Source: Gracilariopsis chorda
Lineage: Eukaryota > Rhodophyta > Florideophyceae > Gracilariales > Gracilariaceae
Direction: 5' to 3'
NCBI GenBank assembly: GCA_003194525.1
Contig: NBIV01000081.1
Coordinates: 232,159 to 296,158, forward strand
Length of the DNA stretch: 64,000 nucleotides
The translations under genes and the position numbers were made by a program. The notes under the pieces are model-generated. The model saw only the letters and a program-made list of their open reading frames with translations, ran no database searches and was not told the origin of the DNA. This document shows positions 1-10,794 of this stretch, piece after piece; the stretch's first letter is position 1, and every line of letters begins with the position of its first letter.

Positions 1-1115
1 GCAACTTCATCATCAGCTTTGACACCCCCGCCATTTCCATGAGCGGTGAGAGCTTTGAGACCGTCCTCAACGTCAAGCAAGCCACCACTCCCACTCCGCC
101 CTGTGTCGCATATGGCGGTTCCATCACTACCTCTGGTGGCATGGTCATGATTCGCATGTACAACCTGCTCTCCCCTCCGAGAAGCACCCCGGTCAGCAAG
201 ATTACTCTGTCTGTGGCTGGCACTTCTGTGGACTACGACGCGGGCTCCTCGTCGTTGTCGCTTCCCGACCAGACCGTCGCCTTCAAGACCTCCGCGGCTG
301 GAACCGCCTCGATCAGCTGTGACGGTGCGGACGCCGTCGTCATGGGCGGAGACATTGAGCTGTCCGGTGACAGTTCCGCGCCGGCACTGGCCACCTCTCT
401 CGTCACTGACGCCCCGGAATCGGACTCCATGTCCACTCTGTCCGCCGTGATCTCCGTTGTGGACTCGGACCCGGCTGTGTTGACTCGTGCCGCTGGTGAG
501 AAGCTACTGGCGCAGTTCTGCAGCACCGTGGGCTCGAGCTCTTGCGCCATTGTTGGCATCAGAAAGGGTTCCGCACTGTGTGACATGCGCGCTCTTGTGG
601 ACCCCGACGACGCCGAGGCGGCCGACGAGGCGCTTGTGGAGAGCTTTGCGGAGTGCAAGTTCCAGCAGGCTACCGGGTATGAGTGCGACAAGTTGAAGCT
701 CGGTGAAAGGAGCTTGACGAAGGCTGTTGTTGGTACCGATGTTGGCGCTGCCTCTGGCGGCTTGGCGACGTGGACCATTGTGCTGATTGCCGGCGTGGGT
801 GCGTTCGCGTTGATTCTGGTGATCGTTCTGGGCTTGTACTCGGTGTACCGACGATCGGCTGAACAGTCTGAGAGCGACTACTCGTCATCTGGCCCGCTGG
901 GAGTTCCGGATCCTTCTGACCTGCTGTACGAGCAGAGCATTGTTCGTGACATCTACGGAAGGGGAGACTTCCCAGACGGAGGTCCGTCAGCAGCTGTGGC
1001 GGAACAACGCGCCAGGGAGGCCGACTTGCGGGAAGAAACGCCGCGACCGCCTTCATCGTCTGGCCTGTCGCGCAGTGCGGCCACGGATGATGCATCTTCT
1101 ACGTACTCTGTGTAG
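1..1115 (+). CDS. Type I membrane protein, C-terminal part (5' end outside window)
   Basis: The frame is open from base 3 through the left window edge, so the first ATG (39) is probably internal and the true N-terminus lies outside. From that ATG, 358 residues are visible: a Ser/Thr/Ala-rich, presumably extracellular region with scattered cysteines, one strongly hydrophobic segment at about residues 243-267, a basic stop-transfer stretch (YRRS), and a hydrophilic Ser/Pro-rich cytoplasmic tail of about 90 residues. No catalytic motif or named domain is recognised. It converges with the isoamylase gene; about 700 bp separate the two stop codons. The single-pass topology is well supported; the function is unknown. 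Confidence 0.7.
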   Translation, partial: NFIISFDTPAISMSGESFETVLNVKQATTPTPPCVAYGGSITTSGGMVMIRMYNLLSPPRSTPVSKITLSVAGTSVDYDAGSSSLSLPDQTVAFKTSAAGTASISCDGADAVVMGGDIELSGDSSAPALATSLVTDAPESDSMSTLSAVISVVDSDPAVLTRAAGEKLLAQFCSTVGSSSCAIVGIRKGSALCDMRALVDPDDAEAADEALVESFAECKFQQATGYECDKLKLGERSLTKAVVGTDVGAASGGLATWTIVLIAGVGAFALILVIVLGLYSVYRRSAEQSESDYSSSGPLGVPDPSDLLYEQSIVRDIYGRGDFPDGGPSAAVAEQRAREADLREETPRPPSSSGLSRSAATDDASSTYSV

Positions 1116-1822
1116 TTTTTGGGTTGTGTTTTTGATAAGTGTTGTGTGAAAGAGTGGTTTGTGTGTTTCCGCTGTACTTTCTCTTTTTCTCTTCCTCTTT
1201 TTGTGTGTCTCGCTTTGGTTTGTTTTTCCCCCCCCCCCGCCTTGTGAGATGTTGACATGTGTAGGGGTTTGGTGACTTTAGTGTTTGCTGGGTTGGGAGG
1301 GAAAGTGGAGTGGCAAGATGAAGACGATGTTGATGAAGTTAATGTTTTTGTTTTTTGTTGTTGTTATGAATTGTTAAAAGGACGACTGATTTTGTTCGTG
1401 TCGTTGTTCTGCAAGAGAATGTGTGTGCTGTGTTGTTGTGTGTGTGTGTGAGTGTGAGTGTATTGCGAGAGGATATTAGCCTTGGTACGGCCCTTACGAG
1501 TAAGGAGATACGTTGAGAGGAGGGATGGACGGTAACGGGAATGTGGCGGGTTGTTGAGCGGTTTGGGAATCGACAGCAACTGATGGTACGTATGCGGCAC
1601 TGGTAGGGCAAACGTGTAGATAGCAAGGGGGGTTGGGGGGTTGGTGGCTGTGGGAAGGTTCGGGAAGGCGCCAAGTGTATGTGCGCGGTGGACGGCGGGC
1701 GGCGAGTTGTAAGCCGTGCGTGTGTGACGTGGGCAGTGTGTTGCTGGAATGGGCGCTGGGCGCTGTTGCGGTGGGCGAAATTCCCGGACCGGACGGTAAG
1801 TTAAAGACGCGCGGGGTGCGTT
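1116..1822. other. Intergenic between convergent genes, GT-rich with C11 run
   Basis: This non-coding stretch lies between the stop codons of two converging genes. It is T/G-rich on the + strand just after the membrane-protein stop, as expected of a 3' UTR and polyadenylation zone. It contains a run of 11 C at 1228-1238 and a GT-type simple repeat at about 1417-1465. No gene is seen. Confidence 0.6.
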
Positions 1823-4003
1823 TTAGGCGCCGTTTAAGACGCGGAGGTGCTGCAACTTGCTGCACATGGCGTGCAGCGTGGTGCACGCTGATTCGACGCT
1901 GTCCACCCGCACGAACAGCGCGCTGGAGAACGCGCGCAGCTCGTAGCTCGAGTCCGCCGCCAAGCAGGTGGCGCGCTGCGTCGACGCCACCTCGCGCCCG
2001 TCTGCTACCAGCGAAGTGTCCACGACGCGCAGCCAGCGCGCGCCCTCTTCCCACACTCCCCCCCCACTCACAAGTTTGATGCACGTCCCCTCCCCGCTGG
2101 CGTTGAACGCCACCAACACGTCCCGAGACTCCTTCCTATCCACCAGCGTCATGCACAGCACATTCCGCGACTGCCCGCTCCAGTCCGCTGCCGTTCCATT
2201 CTCGCCGTGCCACTTCACGTCCCCCTCTGTCAAGAACCGTTCCCGCCGCAGCACGCCTCTGTCCGCGCGCACAAACATCAGCGCCGCCGCGAATTGCGCT
2301 ACACGCCCCCCCCTCTCCTCGCCCAACGCGCTCCAGTCGAACCAGCTTATGTCGCTGTCCTGGCACCAGCCGTTGTTGTTTCCGCCCTGACTGTGTCCGT
2401 ACTCATCCCCCATGCGGAGCAACGGCGTCCCACCGCCCATCAGCAGCGCCATCATCAAGTTTCGAATCTGTCGTTCCCGCAGCTGCACCACGCCGTCGTC
2501 CGTCGTGTCGCCTTCGGCGCCGCAGTTCCACGACACGTTATGCGCCTCTCCGTCGCGGTTATTCTCGCCGTTACGCTCGTTATGCTTCTCGTTGTACGAC
2601 ACCAAGTCGCGCATGCAGAAGCCGTCATGCGCCGTAACAAAGTTGATCGAGTGATACGGTTTGCGTCCATCCGAGTACAGATCCTCCGATCCGCACAACC
2701 TGGTTGCAAACTCGCCAGTCACGCCGCCGTCTCCCCTGATAAACCGTCGCACGCAGTCTCTGAACTTGCCGTTCCACTCGGCCCACACCCCAAAGTGCGG
2801 GAACGCGCCCACCTGGTACAGGCCGCCGCAGTCCCAAGGCTCCGCAATAAACTTCACGTCGCGCATGCACGCCTCCTTGCACATGCGTTCAACAACGCTC
2901 GGTCGACTCATAGCCTGCCCGTCCGTGCCGCGACACAGAATGCTCGCCAGGTCGAAGCGGAATCCATCCACACCCATTTCATGGCGCCAGTATCGTAAGC
3001 TGTCACAGATCAAGTCCTGCACAATAACATCATTACAATTCACCGTATTTCCACAGCCGGACAAGTTCACAAACTGCTTTCCACCGTCCTTCCACAAGTA
3101 GTACGTATGCGGCGCCAACAACTTCATGCCATAAAAGCCGCGTCCTACGTAGTCGAAGCCCATTTCAGCCGTGTGATTAAACACAACGTCTAGAATAACT
3201 TCTATTCCCGCGCGATGCAGCTCTCGAACCATGTGTTGGAACTGCTGTTTCGCCTCTTGAGGCGAGCTGCCCTTGCTTGCAAACCGATTCATCACGGAGA
3301 AGAAACCGACCGTAGAGTACCCCCAGTATTGGCATAGATGCTTACCGTCATCGCCTGGCGGCAAGCTGTCACCCTTCTTAGGCCCACTCCATTCACTTTC
3401 ATTAAACTCCATGCACGGTAACAACTCCACCACGTTGACGCCCAGTGCCTTTAGGTACGGAATTCGTTTGACGACGCCTTGAAACGAACCGGCGTTTTTC
3501 AAATCGCCATCCAGCTCAGACAAGCGTTTCGTGAATCCACGAATATGAATTTCATAAATGATCACATCCTTCCAAGCAATTTGAGGGCGTGCCACATCCT
3601 GCCAGTCAAACTCATCTTGAGCGTCTTCAACCACAGCCCATGGGTTGTACTGCTCAGCACGGTCACAAAACTTGTCACACCCCGTAGCAGTATGCAGCAA
3701 TCGGGCGTAAGGATCTACACACTCGTTGGTGATCCACGGTCCGCTGTCGGTTCCGATGCGCCACAGGTACGAATAGCGCGGGACGGGCGGTGCAATGGAC
3801 GCATGCCATACCAGGCCTGAGCGGTGTGACGGGGTTAACTTGTATTCGGTGCTGTTGTTTGAGTGGGGCTCTCTCAAGATGAGCACAGCGTGAGTGGGTT
3901 CTCTCGCGTAGATGGCGAAGTTGGTGCACTTTGATGAGGTGGTAGCGCCCAGGGGATACGGCTTACCCAAGTGCAGCGTATGGGTTGTAGATCGGTTCTT
4001 CAT
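1823..4003 (-). CDS. Isoamylase-type starch debranching enzyme
   Basis: This 726-residue glycoside hydrolase family 13 protein would hydrolyse alpha-1,6 branches of starch or glycogen. The order is an N-terminal CBM48-like beta domain (about 10-125), the catalytic barrel with region I DVVFNHT (272-278), region II GFRFDLAS with nucleophile Asp351, region III FIAEPWD with acid/base Glu388, region IV FVTAHDG with Asp460, and a C-terminal beta domain. All catalytic residues are present and the length suits isoamylases. The ATG at 4003 is followed at once by the conserved GKPYPLGAT start of the family, so no transit peptide precedes it. This fits red algae, which store floridean starch in the cytosol (known biology). 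There are no introns. Whether it is ISA1- or ISA3-like cannot be decided by eye. Confidence 0.93.
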   Translation of the reverse strand: MKNRSTTHTLHLGKPYPLGATTSSKCTNFAIYAREPTHAVLILREPHSNNSTEYKLTPSHRSGLVWHASIAPPVPRYSYLWRIGTDSGPWITNECVDPYARLLHTATGCDKFCDRAEQYNPWAVVEDAQDEFDWQDVARPQIAWKDVIIYEIHIRGFTKRLSELDGDLKNAGSFQGVVKRIPYLKALGVNVVELLPCMEFNESEWSGPKKGDSLPPGDDGKHLCQYWGYSTVGFFSVMNRFASKGSSPQEAKQQFQHMVRELHRAGIEVILDVVFNHTAEMGFDYVGRGFYGMKLLAPHTYYLWKDGGKQFVNLSGCGNTVNCNDVIVQDLICDSLRYWRHEMGVDGFRFDLASILCRGTDGQAMSRPSVVERMCKEACMRDVKFIAEPWDCGGLYQVGAFPHFGVWAEWNGKFRDCVRRFIRGDGGVTGEFATRLCGSEDLYSDGRKPYHSINFVTAHDGFCMRDLVSYNEKHNERNGENNRDGEAHNVSWNCGAEGDTTDDGVVQLRERQIRNLMMALLMGGGTPLLRMGDEYGHSQGGNNNGWCQDSDISWFDWSALGEERGGRVAQFAAALMFVRADRGVLRRERFLTEGDVKWHGENGTAADWSGQSRNVLCMTLVDRKESRDVLVAFNASGEGTCIKLVSGGGVWEEGARWLRVVDTSLVADGREVASTQRATCLAADSSYELRAFSSALFVRVDSVESACTTLHAMCSKLQHLRVLNGA

Positions 4004-5353
4004 CTCTCAGCGAGCAGCAAGGTGTAGGAAACGAAGAGCACAGGAACGCAGGGGAAGGTGCGGGGTAGGGTAAAAGACTGCGATGGCGCGCGGGCGGCGA
4101 CTTTGGGTGGAGGAGGAGATGCGCATGGAGATTGTGTGCTTGCGCGCACTCGTGTACAATTGTGTATTGCTGTGTATGATACACGCCTGCACGCGTGCAA
4201 GATGAAACATTTTTATTTTAATAAATGTGACAGCTTGTTTGCGATTCAACACGGCTGCACAAGTGTTTCGGGACGTGTTGCGGGTTTGAAATCGGATGAG
4301 CTGAACACAAACGGCAGGTGATCAAGTGCTTGACTGTTCGCATCTTTTAACTGTGGGACGGCATGCAAGTGCGACGGAAGGTTTGAATAAGCAGGGAGCG
4401 CAAAGTTGTATTATACGTTAGCTAGCTACTGCCCCTTTTCTCATTGTCAACAAGAGCACGGCTACCAATAGAAAGCGTTGTCCAATCGGTTGGTTGTGTA
4501 CCCGCCCAAGGGTGTCCCACCAACAACGTGCCAAGCTAAGTGGCCAGATAATGCAGCGATAGCGTTTTTGAACAAGTGCCAGGTGATCAAAGTTACAGCT
4601 GCGCGCCAGTCAGCGCTCAGAACTACGTCAGCAAAGCGCATGCTGCGTGCGAATTCGTCCTGACGACGCCGAGCGCCAAACAGGGACACAAACCGCTCGA
4701 TTCAGAACACAAAAAAAAGCACGCATCGCGACGACAGCCAACCAGCGCTGAACCGTCGTTCAAGTGGCGGCGGGGGGTGGCACCGCAGAAACAGCAAGTG
4801 ATATCATAAATGCTTGCACAAAAAAGCGCGGCAGTATGGATAAAGGCTCATCGCCGCGCGCGACACGCAACTTGCCGTTGTGCCCACGCCGGCCGAACAA
4901 AGCCATGACAACTGCCCCGAAACGGGAATGGAAGCAGCTGGAGGCACGCCAATGGCGCAACGGCCAACCGACAAGGAAGAGCGGGAGGCGAGCTCTCCCG
5001 AGTGGGCGCGCTCGAGGCGTCCCAAGTTGGGACTCCCAACTACGCACAGCCCCAACACGCGGGGCGTTCTCGAGCAATCAAAACAGCGCATGCCCCACCT
5101 CGCGCACGCCATGTAAGCAGCCGCCGTCAAATCAGCCATGCAAAATGTGCGCGCGGCGGATGCGCTCAAAAACATACCAAAATATAAAAAACTAAATCTG
5201 ACCGTTCTGTGGCTGCCAACGGGCACCGCGCAAAGCGGCCAAGATCTCAACGCGCGCGCGCGATCTGCGCGCAACCTGCGACTCACAATCTTCGCGCCCG
5301 ATGCCGCTCTCCGACGCCTCCCTCCCCGCGCGCGTCGTTCCCGCCTGAACAAT
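4004..5353. promoter_or_regulatory. Divergent intergenic region, weak TATA-like site
   Basis: These 1.35 kb separate the isoamylase start (-) from the small membrane-protein start (+) and should hold both promoters. The only suggestive element is an A/T-rich TATA-like box (AATATAAAAA) at 5181-5190, upstream of the + gene. Short ORFs here have no family features and look like shadows of GC-rich sequence. Confidence 0.35.
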
Positions 5354-5785
5354 ATGGCTCATTCACCCGCGTTTGCGGCGCCGCAGCCGCTGTGCAAGCC
5401 TTCGTCCCGCAACACCCCCCCCTCCACATGCACTTCCGCAACTCCAATCTCGATGGCGAGGCGACGGCGATCTCGTTCACGTCCGAAACGGCCGTCTAAG
5501 CCAACAAGCAACTCAGCTGCCTCCCAACAACAACAGCAACCATCGCTCGTCGATCATTTCGAGGAAGACGTCAAGAGCCCATTATCCGCAAAGCGTCCAC
5601 CTGCACAACAACGCCGCCAATCGCTCAACCTCAATCCACTTGCATCGTTGAAAGACATCTCGCTGCCCAATCGCAGCGACACGCTCAACTTGTTGGTCAA
5701 GGGTGCGTGGGTCGGTATTGGCATTCTAGTGGGCACCTTTGTCGTCGTTCACTTCGTGATCGTCAGAGACTTCCTACCAAAGTAA
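5354..5785 (+). CDS. Small protein with C-terminal membrane anchor, possible plastid leader
   Basis: The 143-residue product starts at ATG 5354; the frame is open further upstream but in low-quality sequence. Residues 1-57 are rich in Ser/Thr/Pro/Arg without acidic residues, resembling an organelle transit peptide, and include an Arg-rich patch (35-49). A Q5 run (58-62) and an acidic patch follow. One hydrophobic segment (about 116-137) is followed by a five- or six-residue basic tail ending FLPK, so it is a tail-anchored or single-pass protein. The domain is not recognised. Plastid targeting is inference from composition only; a nuclear or ER tail-anchored protein is the alternative. It converges with the GATA gene. 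Confidence 0.6.
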   Translation: MAHSPAFAAPQPLCKPSSRNTPPSTCTSATPISMARRRRSRSRPKRPSKPTSNSAASQQQQQPSLVDHFEEDVKSPLSAKRPPAQQRRQSLNLNPLASLKDISLPNRSDTLNLLVKGAWVGIGILVGTFVVVHFVIVRDFLPK

Positions 5786-6120
5786 ATATGTTTCTTTTAC
5801 GTATCGGTACAGGACAAAACAAAGATAGGAGTGGCGGCCGGTTGGGCATGGTAAATTAGACTGCCCAAAACGGCAACAAGCAAGTAATAGCTATCCCAGC
5901 CTTCAAAAGGACAAGTAGTGTTACAAAAACAGGTAGTAAGAAAGACGCTCAAACATATAAACAATGATACACACACAAGCAATGTCACACACACGTCACA
6001 CACAACACAAGCACACACACAACTGCACAATATACAAGCGCACACACCGACGAGCGCCTAACACCAGATTAGCGAACCAAAACAAGAGCAAACAGCGCTT
6101 TTTCCAAAACTGAAAATGCG
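5786..6120. other. Intergenic, CA-rich simple repeat
   Basis: This gap lies between convergent stop codons. About 5965-6030 is dominated by CACACA on the + strand, which is GT-rich in the sense of the minus-strand GATA gene. It mirrors the GT-rich zone after the first gene and probably marks a 3' UTR or poly(A) region. No gene is seen. Confidence 0.5.
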
Positions 6121-6669
6121 TCAAGCGGTTTCCACAAACTCGATAGCAGCCAACAAGTAATGCAGGCCTATAGCGGTTCCTTTCCGCCAGCTCTTCGAGG
6201 CGGGTGAATGTACGTTGGTGGACGGTGTACGTGCACTCGAAGAGGAGGACGACTTTGCACGCGGTTTGCGTGCGCGCTTGTTGGGAGCATCGACCGTAAT
6301 GAAGTGACGTGTGGACGGCACGAATATGAGTCTACCCTTCTTCATGCGAACGCCACATGCATTGCACAAAGTCTTCGGTCCGAGCGGACTTCGACGCCAA
6401 AGCGGAGTTTCAGTACAACCGCAGTTGGTGCAAACGCGCACGGTGCTACTGGGGGCGGACATATGACGGGAAGCGGGTACACAAACGTAGGGACGCGAGC
6501 AGGCGCTTGTTCTCTTTCCCAGCGAGTAGGATAAGTAGGGTGGTGGTTTGGCGGAGAGGCGGCGGAGAGGTGGCGGGGGAGGGTGGGGCGAGGAGGTGCA
6601 CGTTGAGGGGTGGGCAGAGATGTCGAAGGGACAACACGCGCTGCGAGCACGGCAAGGCAGGTCGCGCAT
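6121..6669 (-). CDS. GATA-type zinc finger protein
   Basis: A single GATA finger of the C-x2-C-x18-C-x2-C form is present: cysteines 80, 83, 102 and 105 in the longest reading, with the signature [19 protein letters not shown]. It is followed by a basic Lys/Arg/Ser-rich stretch (128-148) typical of DNA binding and nuclear import. The 18-residue loop is the plant-type spacing. The longest ORF gives 182 residues, but the first 69 are low-complexity Pro/Ser/Arg sequence. The second ATG (6462) gives a tidy 113-residue protein starting MSAPSS just before the finger and may be the real start. It is likely a sequence-specific transcription regulator; the target genes are unknown. Confidence 0.85.
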   Translation of the reverse strand: MRDLPCRARSACCPFDISAHPSTCTSSPHPPPPPLRRLSAKPPPYLSYSLGKRTSACSRPYVCVPASRHMSAPSSTVRVCTNCGCTETPLWRRSPLGPKTLCNACGVRMKKGRLIFVPSTRHFITVDAPNKRARKPRAKSSSSSSARTPSTNVHSPASKSWRKGTAIGLHYLLAAIEFVETA

Positions 6670-7062
6670 GCGATTTTGTCGGATTCGCGCTCCCTCTCGC
6701 GCACAACACAGCGCGACAAATGAGGCGCGTGCAGGTGGCGGTGTCAGGTGGAGGCTGCAAATCAGAGCGCTGCAAAAATTGCAATCGCGCCGCTGTGTGG
6801 GCCAAAATTCTCGCGCCGCGCGCGCTCATTGGCGCACGCGATGCGCTCCGTCTGCAACGGCGCGCGCCGCGCGAGCAATGGTCGCGTGTCAACAATTGCG
6901 CGACCGCCGCCCCGTCCTCGCGTACCTTTGGTACAACGGTACCCGCTGCGCCGCACAAAACAAACAAACAAACAAACACCACAAATGCATCCACATTTCA
7001 TCGCATGCATTTCTCCACTCCCGTTTCTTCCCGTAGTGCCGCCCGATTCAGCCCACCGCCGA
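6670..7062. other. Intergenic region upstream of the GATA gene
   Basis: This stretch lies between the GATA gene start and the 3' end of the next minus-strand gene. It contains an AAAC-type simple repeat around 6957-6978. The long overlapping ORFs read here on both strands have no domain features and are judged to be shadows. The GATA promoter must lie here. Confidence 0.4.
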
Positions 7063-8232
7063 TTATTCTCCCCCAAAGTTCACTCTTCTGCCCTTGTTCA
7101 CGTTACTGCCCCGCAGTCGCAGACCCCCAACGCGTAGCGATTCCGCGCGGAACGCTTCGCTGGGCAGCAGTTGAAGACCCGTTTCATCCAAGTCTTCTCC
7201 GCTCCGTCCAATCTCTCCGCACCCCATCGCCCGTTTGGGCAGCGGCAGCACATTGTCCGCATGCGCCGCTTCGCGCAGTAGAGCCAATCCCCTTCCGCTA
7301 CTGGGCGGCACTAGCGCAAATAGCTTCTGCCAGTCCTCCCCCGCAGCCACACACAACAGCGCCTCACCGCAATGTCGAAGCGTTCGCACCACGCTTTCAA
7401 ACATAGCGAGCTCGTTCACGTAGCGGCGCGATTGTCTTGCGTGCCACAGCACAAGTGGAGTGCCATGGAACATGTCCTCGCGAATGCTGTCCAGCGTCAC
7501 ACGCCTGGTGGCCACCAGTGCGCTGGGGTATTCCACTGTGCTCGTTAACACGCGAGGTCGCGCGCATAATGTCAACGCCACTGAAGCAGATGCGTCGCTA
7601 GGAAGTGTCAGCGTTACGCAACCCTCCAGCAGCCGTGCCACAACCTCGGTGAGATGAACATCCACCGATGACATCATTGTGCACGGGAACAGATGACACC
7701 TTTCCGCGGAGAACACCCGCGCATTGACGCCGATCAACGCGCCGGAAATGGCGCTTGAAATGCATTCCGAGCAGAAAATGTATACGTGGGGAACGGCGCT
7801 TCGAGCAGTTGCCCAGTCCAACAGTTGCGCCACCAGCGAGCGGCAGTACTCAGATAGAAATGATGCCAGTATGGGCTTGGCCAGGAGCTGTGCGGTACGC
7901 AGTGCTTGCATTGCACTTGCGATCGAAGTGTGCTTCAATGCGGCCACTTCCAAAAGCTGCACAACTCGCGGTACGTGCTGTTCGTCATGGCCGGAAGTTG
8001 ACAGTAACACCAGCGCATGGCGTAGCTGTTTCGACGAGTGGAACAACAGCTGAAGAAATCGTACAACCGCATCGCGAAGACGAAGACGCGCGCTAGTGGC
8101 GCCTGCGCCATCCGTCACTTCCACGCTGTGCCAGTCGAGCAGCACAATATGCGTGTCTCCAGCGGCCGCCGCTGCAAGCGAAGCTGCACAAAAGTCTGGC
8201 GCGGAAGCGTTCACAGACTGTCCGGATGCCAT
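7063..8232 (-). CDS. Uncharacterised 389-residue protein
   Basis: A clean single-exon frame with ATG at 8232. After an Ala-rich start, residues about 27-90 (IVLLD, an amphipathic helix, then LVLLS) have the alternating strand-helix-strand look of an alpha/beta fold, faintly like a von Willebrand A domain. No MIDAS motif (DxSxS) is present, so this is only a fold impression. The rest is Leu/Ala/Val-rich and globular, and the tail is basic with a Gly/Arg flavour. No signal peptide or membrane segment is evident. It is divergent from DPH4 across 467 bp. The function is not recognised. Codon-level coherence and the gene-like position argue that it is real. Confidence 0.6.
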   Translation of the reverse strand: MASGQSVNASAPDFCAASLAAAAAGDTHIVLLDWHSVEVTDGAGATSARLRLRDAVVRFLQLLFHSSKQLRHALVLLSTSGHDEQHVPRVVQLLEVAALKHTSIASAMQALRTAQLLAKPILASFLSEYCRSLVAQLLDWATARSAVPHVYIFCSECISSAISGALIGVNARVFSAERCHLFPCTMMSSVDVHLTEVVARLLEGCVTLTLPSDASASVALTLCARPRVLTSTVEYPSALVATRRVTLDSIREDMFHGTPLVLWHARQSRRYVNELAMFESVVRTLRHCGEALLCVAAGEDWQKLFALVPPSSGRGLALLREAAHADNVLPLPKRAMGCGEIGRSGEDLDETGLQLLPSEAFRAESLRVGGLRLRGSNVNKGRRVNFGGE

Positions 8233-8699
8233 TTGTCACGGCGGGTTGAGCAAGGAATTGAGTGAGAGAATCAGCGAAGGAGAAGGACGGTGGGGAGTGG
8301 GAGACGGAAGGACATTGCGGATGATCGCCATGGCGACGAGCGTCTGCGAGCGCTTTCGCTTCGCTGCTGCGCTGGTCAACATGGCGCGCGTTTTCGTTTC
8401 AATTGATGAGTGCGACTTTGGACGATCGCAACATGCAATGCCGAGCATCATGCGCGTTTCCCGCCGTCGCAAGTACAGCTTCGTCTTCCACCATTGTACG
8501 TGTCCACGTTGCCACGGTGACATATGTCCACGGATCCATCGCATACACGTCCCAAATGACGAAGAGCAGCTGAGCAGAGACGAAGCGGCCGTCGAGGGCA
8601 AGCTGCCAACCATTCACAAGACATTAGCGTCAGTGCCGTCCCTAACGACACCACGACCGCTATGCGCACTTCTCAGCGGCGGAAACATAGCACATCTTC
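8233..8699. promoter_or_regulatory. Divergent promoter region
   Basis: 467 bp separate the start codons of the 389-residue protein (-) and DPH4 (+), so both promoters should lie here. An overlapping 254-codon frame on the + strand crosses the whole gap but has no family features and overlaps both genes; it is not called. No clear TATA box is seen. Confidence 0.35.
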
Positions 8700-9143
8700 A
8701 TGAAGTCCCCGTCGACGTCATCATCGCCGCTTTCTTTGGCGTGGGCATATCAGGCGCTAGATCTTCCGGTCTCAGCGACTCCCACGGAAATCCGACTCGC
8801 GTACAAACGCCTCTCTCTCCACATCCACCCCGACAAGACGCGCGATCCCGCCAGTCGTGACCACTTCGATCGAGTCCGATCTGCATACGAGTTCCTCAAA
8901 GCGGCTCAGCTCAATGATGCACACGACCAAAAACTGCTACAATCTTCTCACGTCATTACCGACAATGTCCATCTGTCAGACATGCAACAGCAGCCGCACT
9001 ATTTTTCTTATCCCTGTCGATGTGGCAGTTCATATCTTTTGGAAAACCACATTGTAACCCATTCCGCACATCCGCAGGATGATCACATTGTAGTGGGATG
9101 CGATGGATGTTCTCTTGCAATCAAAATCTTTGTTCACCGCTGA
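8700..9143 (+). CDS. DPH4: Diphthamide biosynthesis co-chaperone DPH4 (J domain plus CSL zinc domain)
   Basis: This 147-residue protein carries a J domain (about 13-70) with the essential HPD motif at 43-45, followed by a DPH-type zinc domain (about 100-146) with paired cysteines CRC (106, 108) and CDGC (134, 137). That two-domain order and length match DPH4/DNAJC24. In known biology DPH4 assists the first step of diphthamide formation on elongation factor 2 and handles iron through the zinc-type domain, in the cytosol. There are no introns, and the ATG directly precedes a short Ser-rich leader and the J domain. The identity is confident. Confidence 0.92.
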   Translation: MKSPSTSSSPLSLAWAYQALDLPVSATPTEIRLAYKRLSLHIHPDKTRDPASRDHFDRVRSAYEFLKAAQLNDAHDQKLLQSSHVITDNVHLSDMQQQPHYFSYPCRCGSSYLLENHIVTHSAHPQDDHIVVGCDGCSLAIKIFVHR

Positions 9144-10794
9144 TATGACTTCACAGTCTGTGAGTATGTCGATACGATTTGCGGATTGCACCGTACACAC
9201 CATTGCTGATCGTTCCCGCCGAAATCTTCGTCAATCTCCACACATTTCTTACAACCCCTAACAAGTAAGTTCCTTCACACTTCGATACTCTGTGAAACCG
9301 CACCGCCTCGTGGAAACGATGAAGAACCAGTAATTACTTTCGCTGTTACTGAAATATCCAACTTGAAGAGACTTTCATTTCCGCTTTACCGTTCTGAGTT
9401 TCTATATGCTCAACTATTACTGCTTCGTTTCGGTTTTCGGTACTAACAATACTCTCCCTGATTGCAATTTGAACCTTTGCAGCTTAACCACTTTTCACAC
9501 AACCGTTTTTGAGGAAGCGAGATAACATTGAGCACAAGAGCTGCCACACGAATATTCTGAACCCTGGGGGTTTCCCGGCAGCGTCTTGTCGCACTTCGAC
9601 TTGTAAGTTTGTGTTGACTTCTGAATCCCACGCCTCTGAGAGGCCGTCCTAGACTATGATGACCGAAGCACTTTATCTTATGTCTTCGATACATATGATG
9701 AATACTGCTATATTGCTACCTTACATCGTTGTTTACCCGTCTGAGTTTGGCCTATCCCCTGCGGTGTCAATGATATCGACAAACTAACCGTGTTGCTCTG
9801 CGTCCTTGTTTTGCTACTTGTTCCATAGTGTTTGAATGAGCGGCAGTGTATCTAAACAGCAACTGAAGCTCGCGTTGCCTGCGAAGGTCAGGGCACTTTG
9901 GCAATAAGCAGGTATGTTACTTGAAAGGCGTGTTAACTGCTGGTTGTAGTGTTCTGTGGCGATGATGAATCGGAGACTCGCACTGTCTGATGCTTCATGC
10001 ATTTGACGAAAACGTATCCGATTGCTCAATCGTATGGGCGTCTGAGTATTCCACCATGTTGATCAACTCATTTCACATCGCTGCTCTCTCTGTGTACCCG
10101 AACACGAATGTGTTGCTAACCGTACTTCTATATAGCTCAATACACTACACTGCAGAACCATGGCTTATTCTCAACAAGAGGATTAAACAATATCTTAGAG
10201 TCACCCTTGTCTTGAAAAAGACGTCAACTATTGCAGATCAGGATTTAAGACGCAGAATTGACTCGCACACGTGAAAAATACTGCTCGTCAACTATGAACT
10301 GCGAACTATGATACCCCGGGTTAATGGGAACCTCGCTAGACCAGGCAGATTAGATTGCACTTCGCGCGACAAGTAGACAACGCCCTGTTAGGATACATTC
10401 ATCAACATACAATTGACCTTCAGCACTTGCTTCGATACTATCAAGAAAGGCCTTCTTCACTAAAGAGGCTGTTGGGGTCTTTAAGCACTCCATGGCAAGG
10501 GTTACGAAGAGTTAGCCTTGTATCCTTACAAGTAAATGCAAGAAAATATGGGAGCCTTCATCCTATTCATTCTTGTCTGCAGTTCTTACATAGCGGCTCT
10601 GGCCTACCGGCAAGAGTGGTCGCGCTGAAAAGGCCGAATGTCCTGTATGTTGAGCACTGGTGCATGTAGCACGCAACACGGCATTCGCCTGAAAGAGGTC
10701 AAGTTACTTGGCCACGCTTCCTTGCAGCTCTAGTAGCGCCATCTTGACCGCTTTGTTTACCAGCAGAAGTGGTCAACGTAGCAATGGTCTGCCT
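9144..10794. other. Gene-free stretch
   Basis: About 1.65 kb of more A/T-rich sequence without a supportable gene. The ORFs present are short, lack domain features and overlap on both strands. It marks the transition from the compact host block to the repeat-rich zone. Confidence 0.5.

Noticed and set aside
6357..7406. 349-codon + strand frame antisense to the GATA gene and the 389-residue gene
   Set aside because: Arg/Ala-rich antisense shadow of two minus-strand genes, with no family features.
7063..8232. Assigning the 389-residue protein to a von Willebrand A family (TFIIH p34 or Treslin)
   Set aside because: Only the first 90 residues look vaguely alpha/beta; no MIDAS motif, no zinc cysteines and no conserved blocks of either family are visible.
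8096..8860. 254-codon + strand frame across the gap between the 389-residue gene and DPH4
   Set aside because: It overlaps both well-supported genes in other frames, has no domain, and its composition follows the GC-rich strand; judged a shadow.
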